From CAYVBJ01 sp964415185 (GTDB lineage Bacteria > Bacteroidota > Rhodothermia > Balneolales > Balneolaceae): DNA of 24,327 nt. Under the pieces are notes generated by a model. The model did no database searches. It was not told the origin of the DNA and saw only the letters and a program-made list of their open reading frames with translations. A program made the translations under genes and the position numbers. Below are positions 8,460 through 15,615 of this stretch, piece after piece; position 1 is the first letter of the stretch; each line of letters starts with the position of its first letter. The DNA lies in assembly GCA_964415185.1 (NCBI GenBank), contig CAYPZI010000038.1, positions 1-24,327 of the forward strand, written 5' to 3'.

Positions 8460-8560
8460 TCCTACAATATTCGCAATCCGCTTGTGTTAAAACCTGCAAA
8501 TGTTTTTATAATGATTATCTCTTTATCTTTTGATAAAGCAGAATTTATTTATTTTGAAAT

Positions 8561-9223
8561 ATGGAGAAAACAAACATCATTCAAATTACAGATACGGCTT
8601 TTTCAAGAGAGCTTGCTAAAGCTCTGCTCGATATCAATGCTGTTGTACTACGGCCAAAAGACCCATTTACATGGGCATCTGGGTGGAATTCGCCCATCTA
8701 TTGTGACAACCGGCTTACACTTCGATACCCGGAACTCAGAAAGCAAATCAGCAAAGCATTTATTGGAATTATCCAGCAAAATTTCCCGGAAGTTGATGTC
8801 ATAACCGGAACCGCTACCGCAGGAATTCCGCATGCCGCCTGGATTGCCGGCAGCCTCGATAAACCTCTTGCCTATGTAAGGGCTAAAGCCAAATCATACG
8901 GACTCGGTAACCAGATTGAAGGTGGTGTCGACAAGGGACAGTCTACTGTTGTAATTGAAGATCTCATCTCCACAGGCGGCTCAGTTATCTCGGTTATTGA
9001 TGCCCTGCAATTTATCGGCGCTAAAATAAACGGTGTACTCAGTATTTTCACTTACGGCTTTGATAATGCCATTGAAAAATTCGAGAAGCTTGATATTCCG
9101 GTTTACAGCCTCACCGATTACAATACGCTGATCGATGTGGCTATTGAAGAAGGGTTCATCAAACAAGATGACCTTGAGCTTTTAAACAGATGGAGACAAA
9201 ATCCCGAAGAATGGCCCAACTAA
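8561..9223 (+). CDS. pyrE: Orotate phosphoribosyltransferase
   Basis: Transfers ribose-5-phosphate from PRPP to orotate to form OMP in de novo pyrimidine synthesis. The 220-residue protein has the catalytic loop YVRAKAKSYGLGNQIEG (about 105-121) and the PRPP-binding motif VVIEDLISTGGS (about 130-141). TFTWASGWNSPIYCDNR-like residues near 36-51 (FTWASGWNSPIYCD) form the orotate-side loop. Size and motif order are typical of PyrE. It is followed by a 13-nt overlap with the next small gene, so the two are probably co-transcribed. TTTG at 8529-8532 and TATTTTG at 8550-8556 hint at a promoter close to the ATG, but this is weak. Confidence 0.95.
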   Translation: MEKTNIIQITDTAFSRELAKALLDINAVVLRPKDPFTWASGWNSPIYCDNRLTLRYPELRKQISKAFIGIIQQNFPEVDVITGTATAGIPHAAWIAGSLDKPLAYVRAKAKSYGLGNQIEGGVDKGQSTVVIEDLISTGGSVISVIDALQFIGAKINGVLSIFTYGFDNAIEKFEKLDIPVYSLTDYNTLIDVAIEEGFIKQDDLELLNRWRQNPEEWPN

Positions 9224-9678
9224 ACCCGGATTCTGAAGCGCAAATTCTATCGGCATCTGCTGCACTTCTGACTCTTGAAGTCGGTTACCGCTTTGAGCGG
9301 CATCGCAAAAAGTACGGTTCCGACCCGGATGAGACAGCTTCGACAGAGCAGCTTGAAAAGCTTTTAGATCAACTGAACACACTGGCTTTCAGCCTCCATA
9401 ATCTTTTGGGTGAATCTCTCTACGCTTTTCCGTTTGTAATGGTATTGGCTCAAAAGATCTCTGACAGGCTCGACGAACTGCAAGACAGACTGCTGAACTT
9501 TGATCCGGATGATATTTACGAAATCATCCCCCGGCTGGATGAAGAACGAGCATTCTGGAGATGTGCAAGGAATGATCAGTACTCAATAAACGAACTTGAA
9601 TACCACCTTGAGCATCGGTTTCCAGCATTTCTGAATCAATTCCGGGAACTTACCATCGGTTTGCAAACCGGCTGCTAA
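9211..9678 (+). CDS. Small helical protein of unknown function
   Basis: I do not recognise this family. From the ATG at 9211 (MAQLNPDSEAQ) the protein has 155 residues, acidic and leucine-rich, with no signal peptide or membrane segment. It appears almost entirely alpha-helical. A hydrophobic helix around 55-80 (LNTLAFSLHNLLGESLYAFP) is its most distinctive part. A longer start at 9190 is possible but overlaps pyrE by 34 nt; the shorter one overlaps by 13 nt. The tight overlap with pyrE argues that it is real and co-expressed. A role in nucleotide metabolism would be a guess based on position only. Confidence 0.65.
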   Translation: MAQLNPDSEAQILSASAALLTLEVGYRFERHRKKYGSDPDETASTEQLEKLLDQLNTLAFSLHNLLGESLYAFPFVMVLAQKISDRLDELQDRLLNFDPDDIYEIIPRLDEERAFWRCARNDQYSINELEYHLEHRFPAFLNQFRELTIGLQTGC

Positions 9679-9767
9679 ACTATCCCGGAATCCTGTTTTA
9701 GAACACTCTGCGCAACATTGCGCCCTTTTCGGTTTTACTTGTTTTATGTCAACTCATTTGTCGGATA

Positions 9768-10084
9768 GGATCTGACAGCATTCCCGGTGCTTTTGCCGTG
9801 AGGTTGTCCAAAAAGTATAGCTGGCTGCAAACCGACTTTAATTTTTTAGTTTAATTTTAAATAGATTTATAGGGGTTCTTCGTGTTGCTTCGTGCCTGCG
9901 CACGGGAGTGCTTCTGCACGCAGGCGTGACTTCGTGGCGAAAACCGGCACTTTTTTACTACGAGTCCGTCAACTGACGGATCAAAGGTTCACGAAGAGAA
10001 CTTAAATAATGAAGGCACTTATAAATCAATTACATCTTTTTGGACAGCCTCATATCAGCGTCAAAATCCAACGCTGTCAGATCC
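9768..10084. repeat. 12-bp inverted repeat flanking the MITE-like element
   Basis: GGATCTGACAGC (9768-9779) and GCTGTCAGATCC (10073-10084) are exact reverse complements. They sit 20 and 21 nt outside the ends of the 252-bp element at 9800-10051. The second copy of that element has no such flank, so these arms are not part of it. The simplest reading is an older hairpin whose loop was the insertion target. The remainder of 9679-10294 shows no gene; a related 15-mer palindrome occurs at 9710-9724 and 10171-10185. Confidence 0.7.
9800..10051. mobile_element. MITE-like element, copy 1 (252 bp)
   Basis: Ends are GAGGTTGTCCAAAAAG (9800-9815) and CTTTTTGGACAGCCTC (10036-10051): 16-bp terminal inverted repeats with one mismatch. 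The body is closely similar to 21375-21599 over its full length. There is no coding capacity. Subterminal parts carry TTCGTG motifs on the left and CACGAAG on the right, so the whole could fold on itself. Copy 1 holds about 26 extra bases, including a hairpin at 9894-9925. No clear target-site duplication is visible. The termini look like transposon ends, so it was probably mobilised by a transposase encoded elsewhere. Confidence 0.8.
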
Positions 10085-10247
10085 AGTAGGTGCTGATACA
10101 GGTTTCTTACGACATTTTGTGTTTGACTTAACACTAATCTCTGCGCCTTTATTATTTTGGAACCCCAAGAGCGCAACGTTACGCCGGCAAGTCCATTTTC
10201 AAAAAAAGTGGATATATCAAATACTTAAATTTGGGCGATAATTTGAT

Positions 10248-10255
10248 TATCTTTG
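10248..10255 (+). promoter_or_regulatory. Putative -7 element for miaB
   Basis: TATCTTTG matches the Bacteroidota -7 consensus TAnnTTTG exactly, 39 nt before the proposed TTG start. The upstream -33 element is not obvious at the expected distance. A second match, TAAATTTG at 10226-10233, lies just upstream. Inference by consensus only. Confidence 0.4.
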
Positions 10256-10294
10256 GATTCTTGTCGAACAGACCCATGAAAATCACAACTCACA

Positions 10295-11647
10295 TTGACA
10301 CGTAAAAAATTCTACATAGAGACTTATGGCTGCCAGATGAATTTCGCTGACTCCGAAATCGTCAACTCCATCCTGATGGATGAAGGCATGGAGCCGGTTC
10401 AGGAGGCAACAAAGGCCGACCACATTTTTGTCAACACCTGTTCCATCCGTGAGAATGCCGAAACAAAAGTATGGAACAGGCTGAAGGAATTCCGCTCGCT
10501 GAAAGAGAAAAAAGGGAATGTGACGGTGGGTGTTCTCGGTTGCATGGCCGAAAGGATCAAGGAAAACATTATTGAAAAAGAACAGCTTGTAGACCTCGTT
10601 GTAGGTCCCGATGCCTACCGCGATATCCCGAAACTGCTGAACCGCGTTGAGGACGGACGTAAAGCGGTTAATGTGATTTTATCACTCGAAGAAACCTATG
10701 CCGATATCACCCCTGTCAGAACCACAGGCAACGGTGTAAGTGCCTTTATCTCCATTATGAGAGGCTGCGACAACATGTGTGCGTTCTGCGTGGTTCCTTT
10801 CACACGCGGACGCGAGCGCAGCCGTCCGGAAGAGAGCATCCTGGATGAAATCAGGCAACTCAGTTACCAGGGTTACAAAGAAATTACACTTCTCGGGCAA
10901 AATGTAAATTCCTACAAAACGGAGAGTTCCGATTTTACCCAATTAATGGATAAAGCCAGCAGGATTAATCCCGAGATTCGTTTTCGGTTTTCTTCACCGC
11001 ACCCGAAAGATTTTCCCGAAGAGCTGCTGCACCTGATCAGCGAAAGGCCCAACCTCTGCAATTCCATTCACATTCCGGCTCAGTCCGGCAGCAATAGTGT
11101 GCTGGAGCGGATGCGGCGTCCTTACACAAGAGAACAGTACTTTGAACTGATTGACAAGATGCGTGAAATTATTCCGGGCGTTTCGCTCTCTACCGATATG
11201 ATCACCGGCTTTTGCGGGGAAACCGAACAGGAACACCTTGACACCATGGATCTGATGAAAAGAGTCCGTTTTGATCTCGCCTACATGTTTGCCTATTCCG
11301 AACGGGAGCGGACATTTGCACATCGCAAGTATGAAGATGATGTACCTGAAGAAATTAAAAAGCGCCGGCTTACGGAGATTATCCGGCAACAGATGAATAT
11401 CCAGGAAGAGCGAAACAAACAGGAAGCGGGAAAGCGCCACCTCGTGCTTGTTGAAGGAACCAGCAAGCGGTCGGACGAGCAGTTAAGCGGCAGAACCGAC
11501 ACCAACAAGATGGTGGTATTTGACCGAAAAAATTTCAAAAAAGGCGATTATGTTGAGGTTGAAATAACCGGCTGCACCTCTGCCACCCTGTTTGGTAATG
11601 CAATCCGAAAAAGCAGTATCGAAGAGTTTTACGCTGTCCCGGCTTGA
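10295..11647 (+). CDS. miaB: tRNA-2-methylthio-N6-dimethylallyladenosine synthase
   Basis: A radical-SAM methylthiotransferase that converts i6A37 to ms2i6A37 in tRNAs reading UNN codons. The 450-residue protein has three domains. The N-terminal UPF0004 domain has cluster cysteines C13, C49 and C83. The radical-SAM core has RGCDNMCAFC (C158, C162, C165). A C-terminal TRAM domain starts near 380. YGCQMN at 11-16 and the tail motifs favour MiaB over MtaB or RimO. The start is TTG: an in-frame stop lies at 10277-10279, and the next ATG would remove the first cluster cysteine. The nearby ATG at 10276 is in another frame and stops after nine codons. A terminator follows directly. Confidence 0.95.
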   Translation: MTRKKFYIETYGCQMNFADSEIVNSILMDEGMEPVQEATKADHIFVNTCSIRENAETKVWNRLKEFRSLKEKKGNVTVGVLGCMAERIKENIIEKEQLVDLVVGPDAYRDIPKLLNRVEDGRKAVNVILSLEETYADITPVRTTGNGVSAFISIMRGCDNMCAFCVVPFTRGRERSRPEESILDEIRQLSYQGYKEITLLGQNVNSYKTESSDFTQLMDKASRINPEIRFRFSSPHPKDFPEELLHLISERPNLCNSIHIPAQSGSNSVLERMRRPYTREQYFELIDKMREIIPGVSLSTDMITGFCGETEQEHLDTMDLMKRVRFDLAYMFAYSERERTFAHRKYEDDVPEEIKKRRLTEIIRQQMNIQEERNKQEAGKRHLVLVEGTSKRSDEQLSGRTDTNKMVVFDRKNFKKGDYVEVEITGCTSATLFGNAIRKSSIEEFYAVPA

Positions 11648-11652
11648 TTGAT

Positions 11653-11688
11653 TAAAAAAAAAGCCTGCATTTCACTGCAGGCTTTTTT
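11653..11688. terminator. Bidirectional intrinsic terminator
   Basis: GCCTGCA (11663-11669) and TGCAGGC (11676-11682) form a perfect stem around a 6-nt loop. It is preceded by an A-run and followed by six T residues, so it works as a Rho-independent terminator in both directions. It lies between the convergent ends of miaB and the DUF4382 gene. Confidence 0.93.
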
Positions 11689-11723
11689 GAGTATTCTAAC
11701 CTAATCGAAATCGGGAACAACTC

Positions 11724-12437
11724 CTAATTACCCGATAACTGTATTTCACCAAGGGCGGTGGTTTCACCCGTCTGTACTGTAACATCCTGGATACTTGTTT
11801 GCTCAAATCCGTCTGCCTGGGGATTCACAGATACGGTGTAGGTTCCTTCAGGAAGACCAATGAGTTTAAATTCACCGCTTAACTCGTCTGCAAATGTGGT
11901 AGACAGCGTATCTGTACCTGATATGGCAAATATGGCAGGATTGGCTTCAACCGGACTGACGGTACCTGCAATATTTCCTGTAATCGCCTCATTGGTTGCC
12001 CGGATAACCGGCTGAAGGATGAAATCAAGATTTCCGGCCTGGCCTGTTTGAACCACCGATTTTTTGGCATCAAAATCGAGCAGGAGGATATACCGGATGT
12101 TTTCTTCAATTTCGGCATCGATATTGAGCTTCACTCCGGTTTGCACGCCGCTTGGAACAAACAGGTCGAAAGTTTCTCCGTCCACAACAACACTGTTTCC
12201 CGATTCTCCCAAAATCAGCCTGAATTGCGGATAAAAACCTGTTTCAAGATCAGCAATTCCCAATACTTCAAATTCCCCGTTTATGAGGCTCAAAATATTG
12301 AAGGTTTGATTCGGTTCGCTTACCACAATCCATCCCTCATCCGATTCGGTGTTATTCACTTCAATTCTTTCAACATGAATGTTGACTTCATCGAAGGCTG
12401 CAGGAGCATCATGCATCCTTACTTCCAACGTTCCCAT
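11724..12437 (-). CDS. DUF4382-type lipoprotein, signal peptide out of frame
   Basis: The first 140 residues match the DUF4382 pattern, starting LEVRMHDAPAAFDEVNIHVERIEV-like and continuing with a beta-rich domain. The last 90 residues look like a carboxypeptidase-regulatory/Ig-like fold (GEFKLIGLPEGTYTVSV, about 187-203). Such proteins are usually surface or periplasmic lipoproteins of unknown function. In this frame the bases before the ATG at 12437 encode LAACGTNSDSG, an obvious lipobox, but an in-frame stop cuts it off from any start. The missing signal sequence lies in another frame at 12529. The reading frame given here is the longest intact part; the true product would start at 12529 if one base were restored. 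Confidence 0.7.
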   Translation of the reverse strand: MGTLEVRMHDAPAAFDEVNIHVERIEVNNTESDEGWIVVSEPNQTFNILSLINGEFEVLGIADLETGFYPQFRLILGESGNSVVVDGETFDLFVPSGVQTGVKLNIDAEIEENIRYILLLDFDAKKSVVQTGQAGNLDFILQPVIRATNEAITGNIAGTVSPVEANPAIFAISGTDTLSTTFADELSGEFKLIGLPEGTYTVSVNPQADGFEQTSIQDVTVQTGETTALGEIQLSGN

Positions 12438-12529
12438 CCCGCTGTCACTGTTGGTTCCACAAGCCGCAAGGGTTAAAATAAAAGAACCAGGGTGATGATA
12501 TTCGTAACTGTTTTATTGGATACTTTCAT
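12438..12529 (-). pseudogene. Frameshifted signal peptide of the DUF4382 gene
   Basis: An ATG at 12529-12527 opens MKVSNKTVTNIITLVLLF and then stops. Adding one T within either four-T tract (minus strand, about 12475-12483) joins it to LTLAACG and then to the downstream protein, giving a normal lipoprotein signal and lipobox. The lesion is a single-base loss in a short homopolymer. It may be a sequencing error, a recent mutation, or a slippage switch. Confidence 0.75.
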
Positions 12530-12635
12530 CGTGTCTGTAATTATATTTAGGTTTTGGTAATTATAGATGATATTTCTATCTGTCTTTGGTAATAGGACGA
12601 CATCAAGTACCAAGGGTTACAAATTAATTAGGCTA

Positions 12636-12668
12636 AGACCTCCAAGGTTTTTGAAACCTTGGAGGTCT
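12636..12668. repeat. 15-bp perfect hairpin, 3-nt loop
   Basis: AGACCTCCAAGGTTT (12636-12650) pairs perfectly with AAACCTTGGAGGTCT (12654-12668). It lies 40 nt beyond the stop of the leftward gene at 12708 and upstream of the DUF4382 gene. There is no T-tract on the leftward strand, so termination would be weak or of another kind. The core design recalls the inverted repeat at 7279-7346. Confidence 0.8.
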
Positions 12669-12707
12669 AAATCTGCAGAATCCGCGACATCAGCTTTATC
12701 CGCGATT

Positions 12708-13598
12708 TTAATTTCCCCCTCTTCCCTTGCTTCTGTCGGGCCTGTTTTCGAGGCCGCGCGGTATGTTTCCGGGAGGCCCTGCCGAGATATTGCCATTGAA
12801 TAAGTTTTGCAAAATTTGCTCAGCAGGTATTCCATTTTTCATCTGGTTGGTAATCCCTTCCAAAACGGATGCTGCCGGAAGCTGGCTTCTGCGCTGGGCA
12901 GCTTGCATGGCTACTGGCAAGGCCTGGAGTTCATTTGCCCTGAATCCTCTGTTCAGCGCCTCGGTAATCAAACCGCTTACCTGGTCAGGCCGGCGGGCCG
13001 CATCCGGCAAGTCCGGTATGATGTTAACAGCCGAGAGCAAGGCCGGCGGACTGGTTTTGTCAAGAACCCCTTGCTCTTCCACATTTTGAAGTACACTCTG
13101 AAGCATCGCCTGCCCTTCGGCGTATGACATGGTTTTCATACCCGCCTTGATCATTTCATTTCTAAAGTTCTGCCTTTCACTGTCACCCCCGCCTATAAAA
13201 TTCCTGACTCTTTCTCTTTGTATCCACGGATCTACGATACCGGATGACTGCAGAATCTGTCCTTTCATATTATCCAGGACGGGGATTATCCTGCCCGAGG
13301 GGACTCCCTTTGCAAATCCTTCAAGTGCTTTTTGTACAATAATATCATGTGGCAGATTTTGTTCAGCCAGTTGTATGGCCGGATCCAGTATTCGCAGGAT
13401 TTCCTCACCTGAAATTCCCCGCTGGCCGGCACGGTCTCTCAATTGTTGAATTTCAGCCTCTTCAATACCCGCCTGCCTGGCCTGATCCAATACCTGTTCT
13501 AGGGCGTTATCTTGTGCCCACAAGCTTGTATCTGCTAAATGAATGATACAGGCTGTGATCAAAACCACAATCGTTAATTTTATGTTGTTCATATTCAT
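12708..13598 (-). CDS. Secreted helical-repeat protein, unknown function
   Basis: I do not recognise this family. A signal peptide is clear (KLTIVVLITACIIHLADTSLWAQ, cleavage near the AQ). The mature part is helical, with repeated units of about 20 residues built on a G-hydrophobic-x-x-x-x-I/L pattern: AGIEEAEIQQL, RGISGEEIL, KGVPSGRII, RGFRANELQAL and NGIPAEQIL. The tail is rich in glycine, proline and arginine. I chose the ATG at 13598 because AGGTGA lies 5 nt upstream; a GTG at 13607 would add three residues. It is the last gene of the sigma-factor operon, 17 nt after the barrel gene, which suggests a periplasmic or secreted output of that circuit. Confidence 0.7.
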   Translation of the reverse strand: MNMNNIKLTIVVLITACIIHLADTSLWAQDNALEQVLDQARQAGIEEAEIQQLRDRAGQRGISGEEILRILDPAIQLAEQNLPHDIIVQKALEGFAKGVPSGRIIPVLDNMKGQILQSSGIVDPWIQRERVRNFIGGGDSERQNFRNEMIKAGMKTMSYAEGQAMLQSVLQNVEEQGVLDKTSPPALLSAVNIIPDLPDAARRPDQVSGLITEALNRGFRANELQALPVAMQAAQRRSQLPAASVLEGITNQMKNGIPAEQILQNLFNGNISAGPPGNIPRGLENRPDRSKGRGGN

Positions 13599-13615
13599 TT
13601 TCTTCACCTGTTTAT

Positions 13616-14866
13616 TTATTCTATAATCATCAACCCGTTATCTCCTCCGAACCCGTCATCCACGGTAAAAGTATCTTCACTGAATTCGATCCACTTTTCA
13701 GTTCCGTTTTCCATGGCAAGTATTTTGTATTCATATACCCCCGGCTCCAGGTTCAGGTTAACCGCGTATCTGCCTCTTTTCTGTTTTGTTAAAACCTCAC
13801 CCGGGATTTCCCACCGGTTAAAATCACCGGTTATATAGAGTGTTTCGTTCCCTTCGTAATTCACATTCAAGATGATGGAGGAGTCCGATTGCTGGTCCCA
13901 CCTTGCATCAGCGGCATTACTTCCTTTTCTCCCACTCTTTTTAACCGGAAACGTATACCTGACTCCTGCTGCAATATGTGCATCCGATATTGAATTGGTA
14001 CCCGTTGAAAAGAGGGTGACATGATCCAGGTTCATCGTGACCGAGAATGCAGAAAAAATCTCATAGCCGGCAGAAATTCCCGTTCTGACAAGGATGTCTG
14101 TTGCTTCAGACACTCTTCTTTGTGATGGAATACCTCCGAAAGGGGGACCTCCCGGCCCGCCGTCTGTAATTACGATTTCATTGTCGAATCGATCCGCACC
14201 CAAACGAACACCTAAATTGAAACGATTATTAAATAACCTTCTGAGCATGAGTGATCCACTCAGGTTGTCATCAAGTGAAGTTGAGAGGTTCCCGTAAATT
14301 CCGCCCAGAACCTGCCAGTTTACCCCCGGCCAGGTTTCAAATTCGAGGGCATAGGGTGCAATTGTATCGTTAATATCCTGTTCACCGAAGTTATCATAAT
14401 CCCTGAACATCGGTCCCGCCTTAAAACTGATTTTTGTAAATAAAGAAGGGATCCACGTCAGTTTTGGCTGAACCCAAAACAGGTTTCTTGAAAAGAATGA
14501 TGAAAAATAACTTCCGCCGGTTTCAGCACCTGCCACAAATGTTGAAGCAACCCGGTATCTTAGTTCGGAAAACACCAGCCCGCCATGCCACGTATCCCTG
14601 CCGTCAAAAAAAGGCTCAACCACAAAAGCGCCTGTGAAATCCACAGACACTCTCTCCCCGTTCCAAAAAACCTGGCCGATGGGTGAGATCATGGAATAAC
14701 CTGAGCTTTCGGTTCTGTCCCACTCAGATAAAAAGGGATTCAAAAACGTATTTGTGGAGAACCCGCTTTTTGATTCAAGTGTCAGGTAACTTTGCAGATT
14801 TTGTGCATCTGCCGGATAAAGTGGTATGGTAATAAGTGCAAACATTCCCGTCAGAATTTTTTTCAT
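13616..14866 (-). CDS. Outer-membrane barrel with C-terminal CBM48-like domain
   Basis: This 416-residue protein has a signal peptide (residues 1-21, cleavage after ADA). A barrel-like region of alternating strands follows (about 22-310). After a short charged linker comes a C-terminal domain (about 328-416) of the CBM48/AMPK glycogen-binding type: LYITGDFNRW, then GVYEYKIL, then DDGFGGDNGLMII. The same ending occurs in the anti-sigma-like protein encoded just upstream, so the two domains are paralogous. If the barrel closes before residue 310, the domain would sit in the periplasm. Its start overlaps the previous stop (ATGA), indicating translational coupling. Whether it binds alpha-glucan is unknown; many such domains have other partners. 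Confidence 0.72.
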   Translation of the reverse strand: MKKILTGMFALITIPLYPADAQNLQSYLTLESKSGFSTNTFLNPFLSEWDRTESSGYSMISPIGQVFWNGERVSVDFTGAFVVEPFFDGRDTWHGGLVFSELRYRVASTFVAGAETGGSYFSSFFSRNLFWVQPKLTWIPSLFTKISFKAGPMFRDYDNFGEQDINDTIAPYALEFETWPGVNWQVLGGIYGNLSTSLDDNLSGSLMLRRLFNNRFNLGVRLGADRFDNEIVITDGGPGGPPFGGIPSQRRVSEATDILVRTGISAGYEIFSAFSVTMNLDHVTLFSTGTNSISDAHIAAGVRYTFPVKKSGRKGSNAADARWDQQSDSSIILNVNYEGNETLYITGDFNRWEIPGEVLTKQKRGRYAVNLNLEPGVYEYKILAMENGTEKWIEFSEDTFTVDDGFGGDNGLMIIE

Positions 14867-15603
14867 AGAATTAAGACAGCATTTTTATTTCCAAATCCAT
14901 CATCCCTGGTAATATCGGCAAGGGGGTCTGTGAGCCAGGTTTCCCCGTTTTTAAGAAACATATATTTATGCTCGCCCCTTGTAATTTCAATCAGGCCTGA
15001 CCAGACCTTTTGCCCGTCAACCGTTTGCCTGTCCAGGGGAATGGGTTCCCAGTCACTGAAATCTCCGGCAACCGCCATTTCTTCGGCAGTGTCATCGATA
15101 TAAATAAACCGGATCCAGACACTGTTTTCATAATTGTTTCCAGACGCCAGTTGTATTTCACTGTCATTGGTTGTTGTAGCCAATTGTGCATCAGGTGTTC
15201 GCATTCCCACGTAATATCCGGATAAAGCAGCAGCAATTAACACAACGGCATATCCAAGGGCAGGCCTGAAACGTGGCATACCTTGGTTCAAAAGAGACCT
15301 CACCGGGTTCATTATGCGATCCCATATATTTTCATTCTCTTGTTCGGTTGATGCATTCGGAAGGTTGATATTTTCAATGCTTTCCATCACATGGTCTGCA
15401 AAATCCCGGGGTACATGTGAGGTAGAAGCTGATGGAAATTTGCCGAATGAACGATTCAGAACCCGATCGAACCGGAGCATTTCACGCATACACTCGTCTT
15501 CTGCAATCATATGAAGTGCTTCTTTTTCCTCTTCGGGAGAAGTATCTCCGTCGAGATATTTCATCAGAAGTTCTTCTCTGTAATTTTTGTCTTCAGAATT
15601 CAT
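14863..15603 (-). CDS. Anti-sigma-like membrane protein with CBM48-like domain
   Basis: The 246-residue product has the layout of a membrane-anchored anti-sigma factor. A cytoplasmic N-terminus contains LMKYLDGDTSPEEEKEALHMI (about 13-33 region), typical of anti-sigma modules but without the HxxxCxxC zinc motif. A single membrane helix lies at about 115-134. The C-terminal domain (about 161-246) is CBM48/AMPK-like: VAGDFSDWEPIPL, EHKYMFLKNGE and a DDGFGNKNAVLIL end. By the positive-inside arrangement that domain should be periplasmic. It starts 12 nt after the ECF sigma gene and overlaps the barrel gene by 4 nt. Inference: it restrains the sigma factor and senses something through the periplasmic domain. 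Confidence 0.75.
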   Translation of the reverse strand: MNSEDKNYREELLMKYLDGDTSPEEEKEALHMIAEDECMREMLRFDRVLNRSFGKFPSASTSHVPRDFADHVMESIENINLPNASTEQENENIWDRIMNPVRSLLNQGMPRFRPALGYAVVLIAAALSGYYVGMRTPDAQLATTTNDSEIQLASGNNYENSVWIRFIYIDDTAEEMAVAGDFSDWEPIPLDRQTVDGQKVWSGLIEITRGEHKYMFLKNGETWLTDPLADITRDDGFGNKNAVLIL

Positions 15604-15615
15604 ATCGATTCATTT

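Noticed and set aside
10276..10305. ATG at 10276 as the miaB start
   Set aside because: It is in a different frame from miaB and stops after nine codons; TTG at 10295 is the only in-frame start that keeps the first cluster cysteine.
12048..12476. A 142-codon plus-strand frame opposite the DUF4382 gene
   Set aside because: The leftward frame carries coherent DUF4382 and Ig-like sequence and a lipobox; the plus frame has no features of its own.
12636..12668. The hairpin as a standard intrinsic terminator of the sigma operon
   Set aside because: The stem is excellent but no T-tract follows on the leftward strand, and similar arms occur in a divergent gap.
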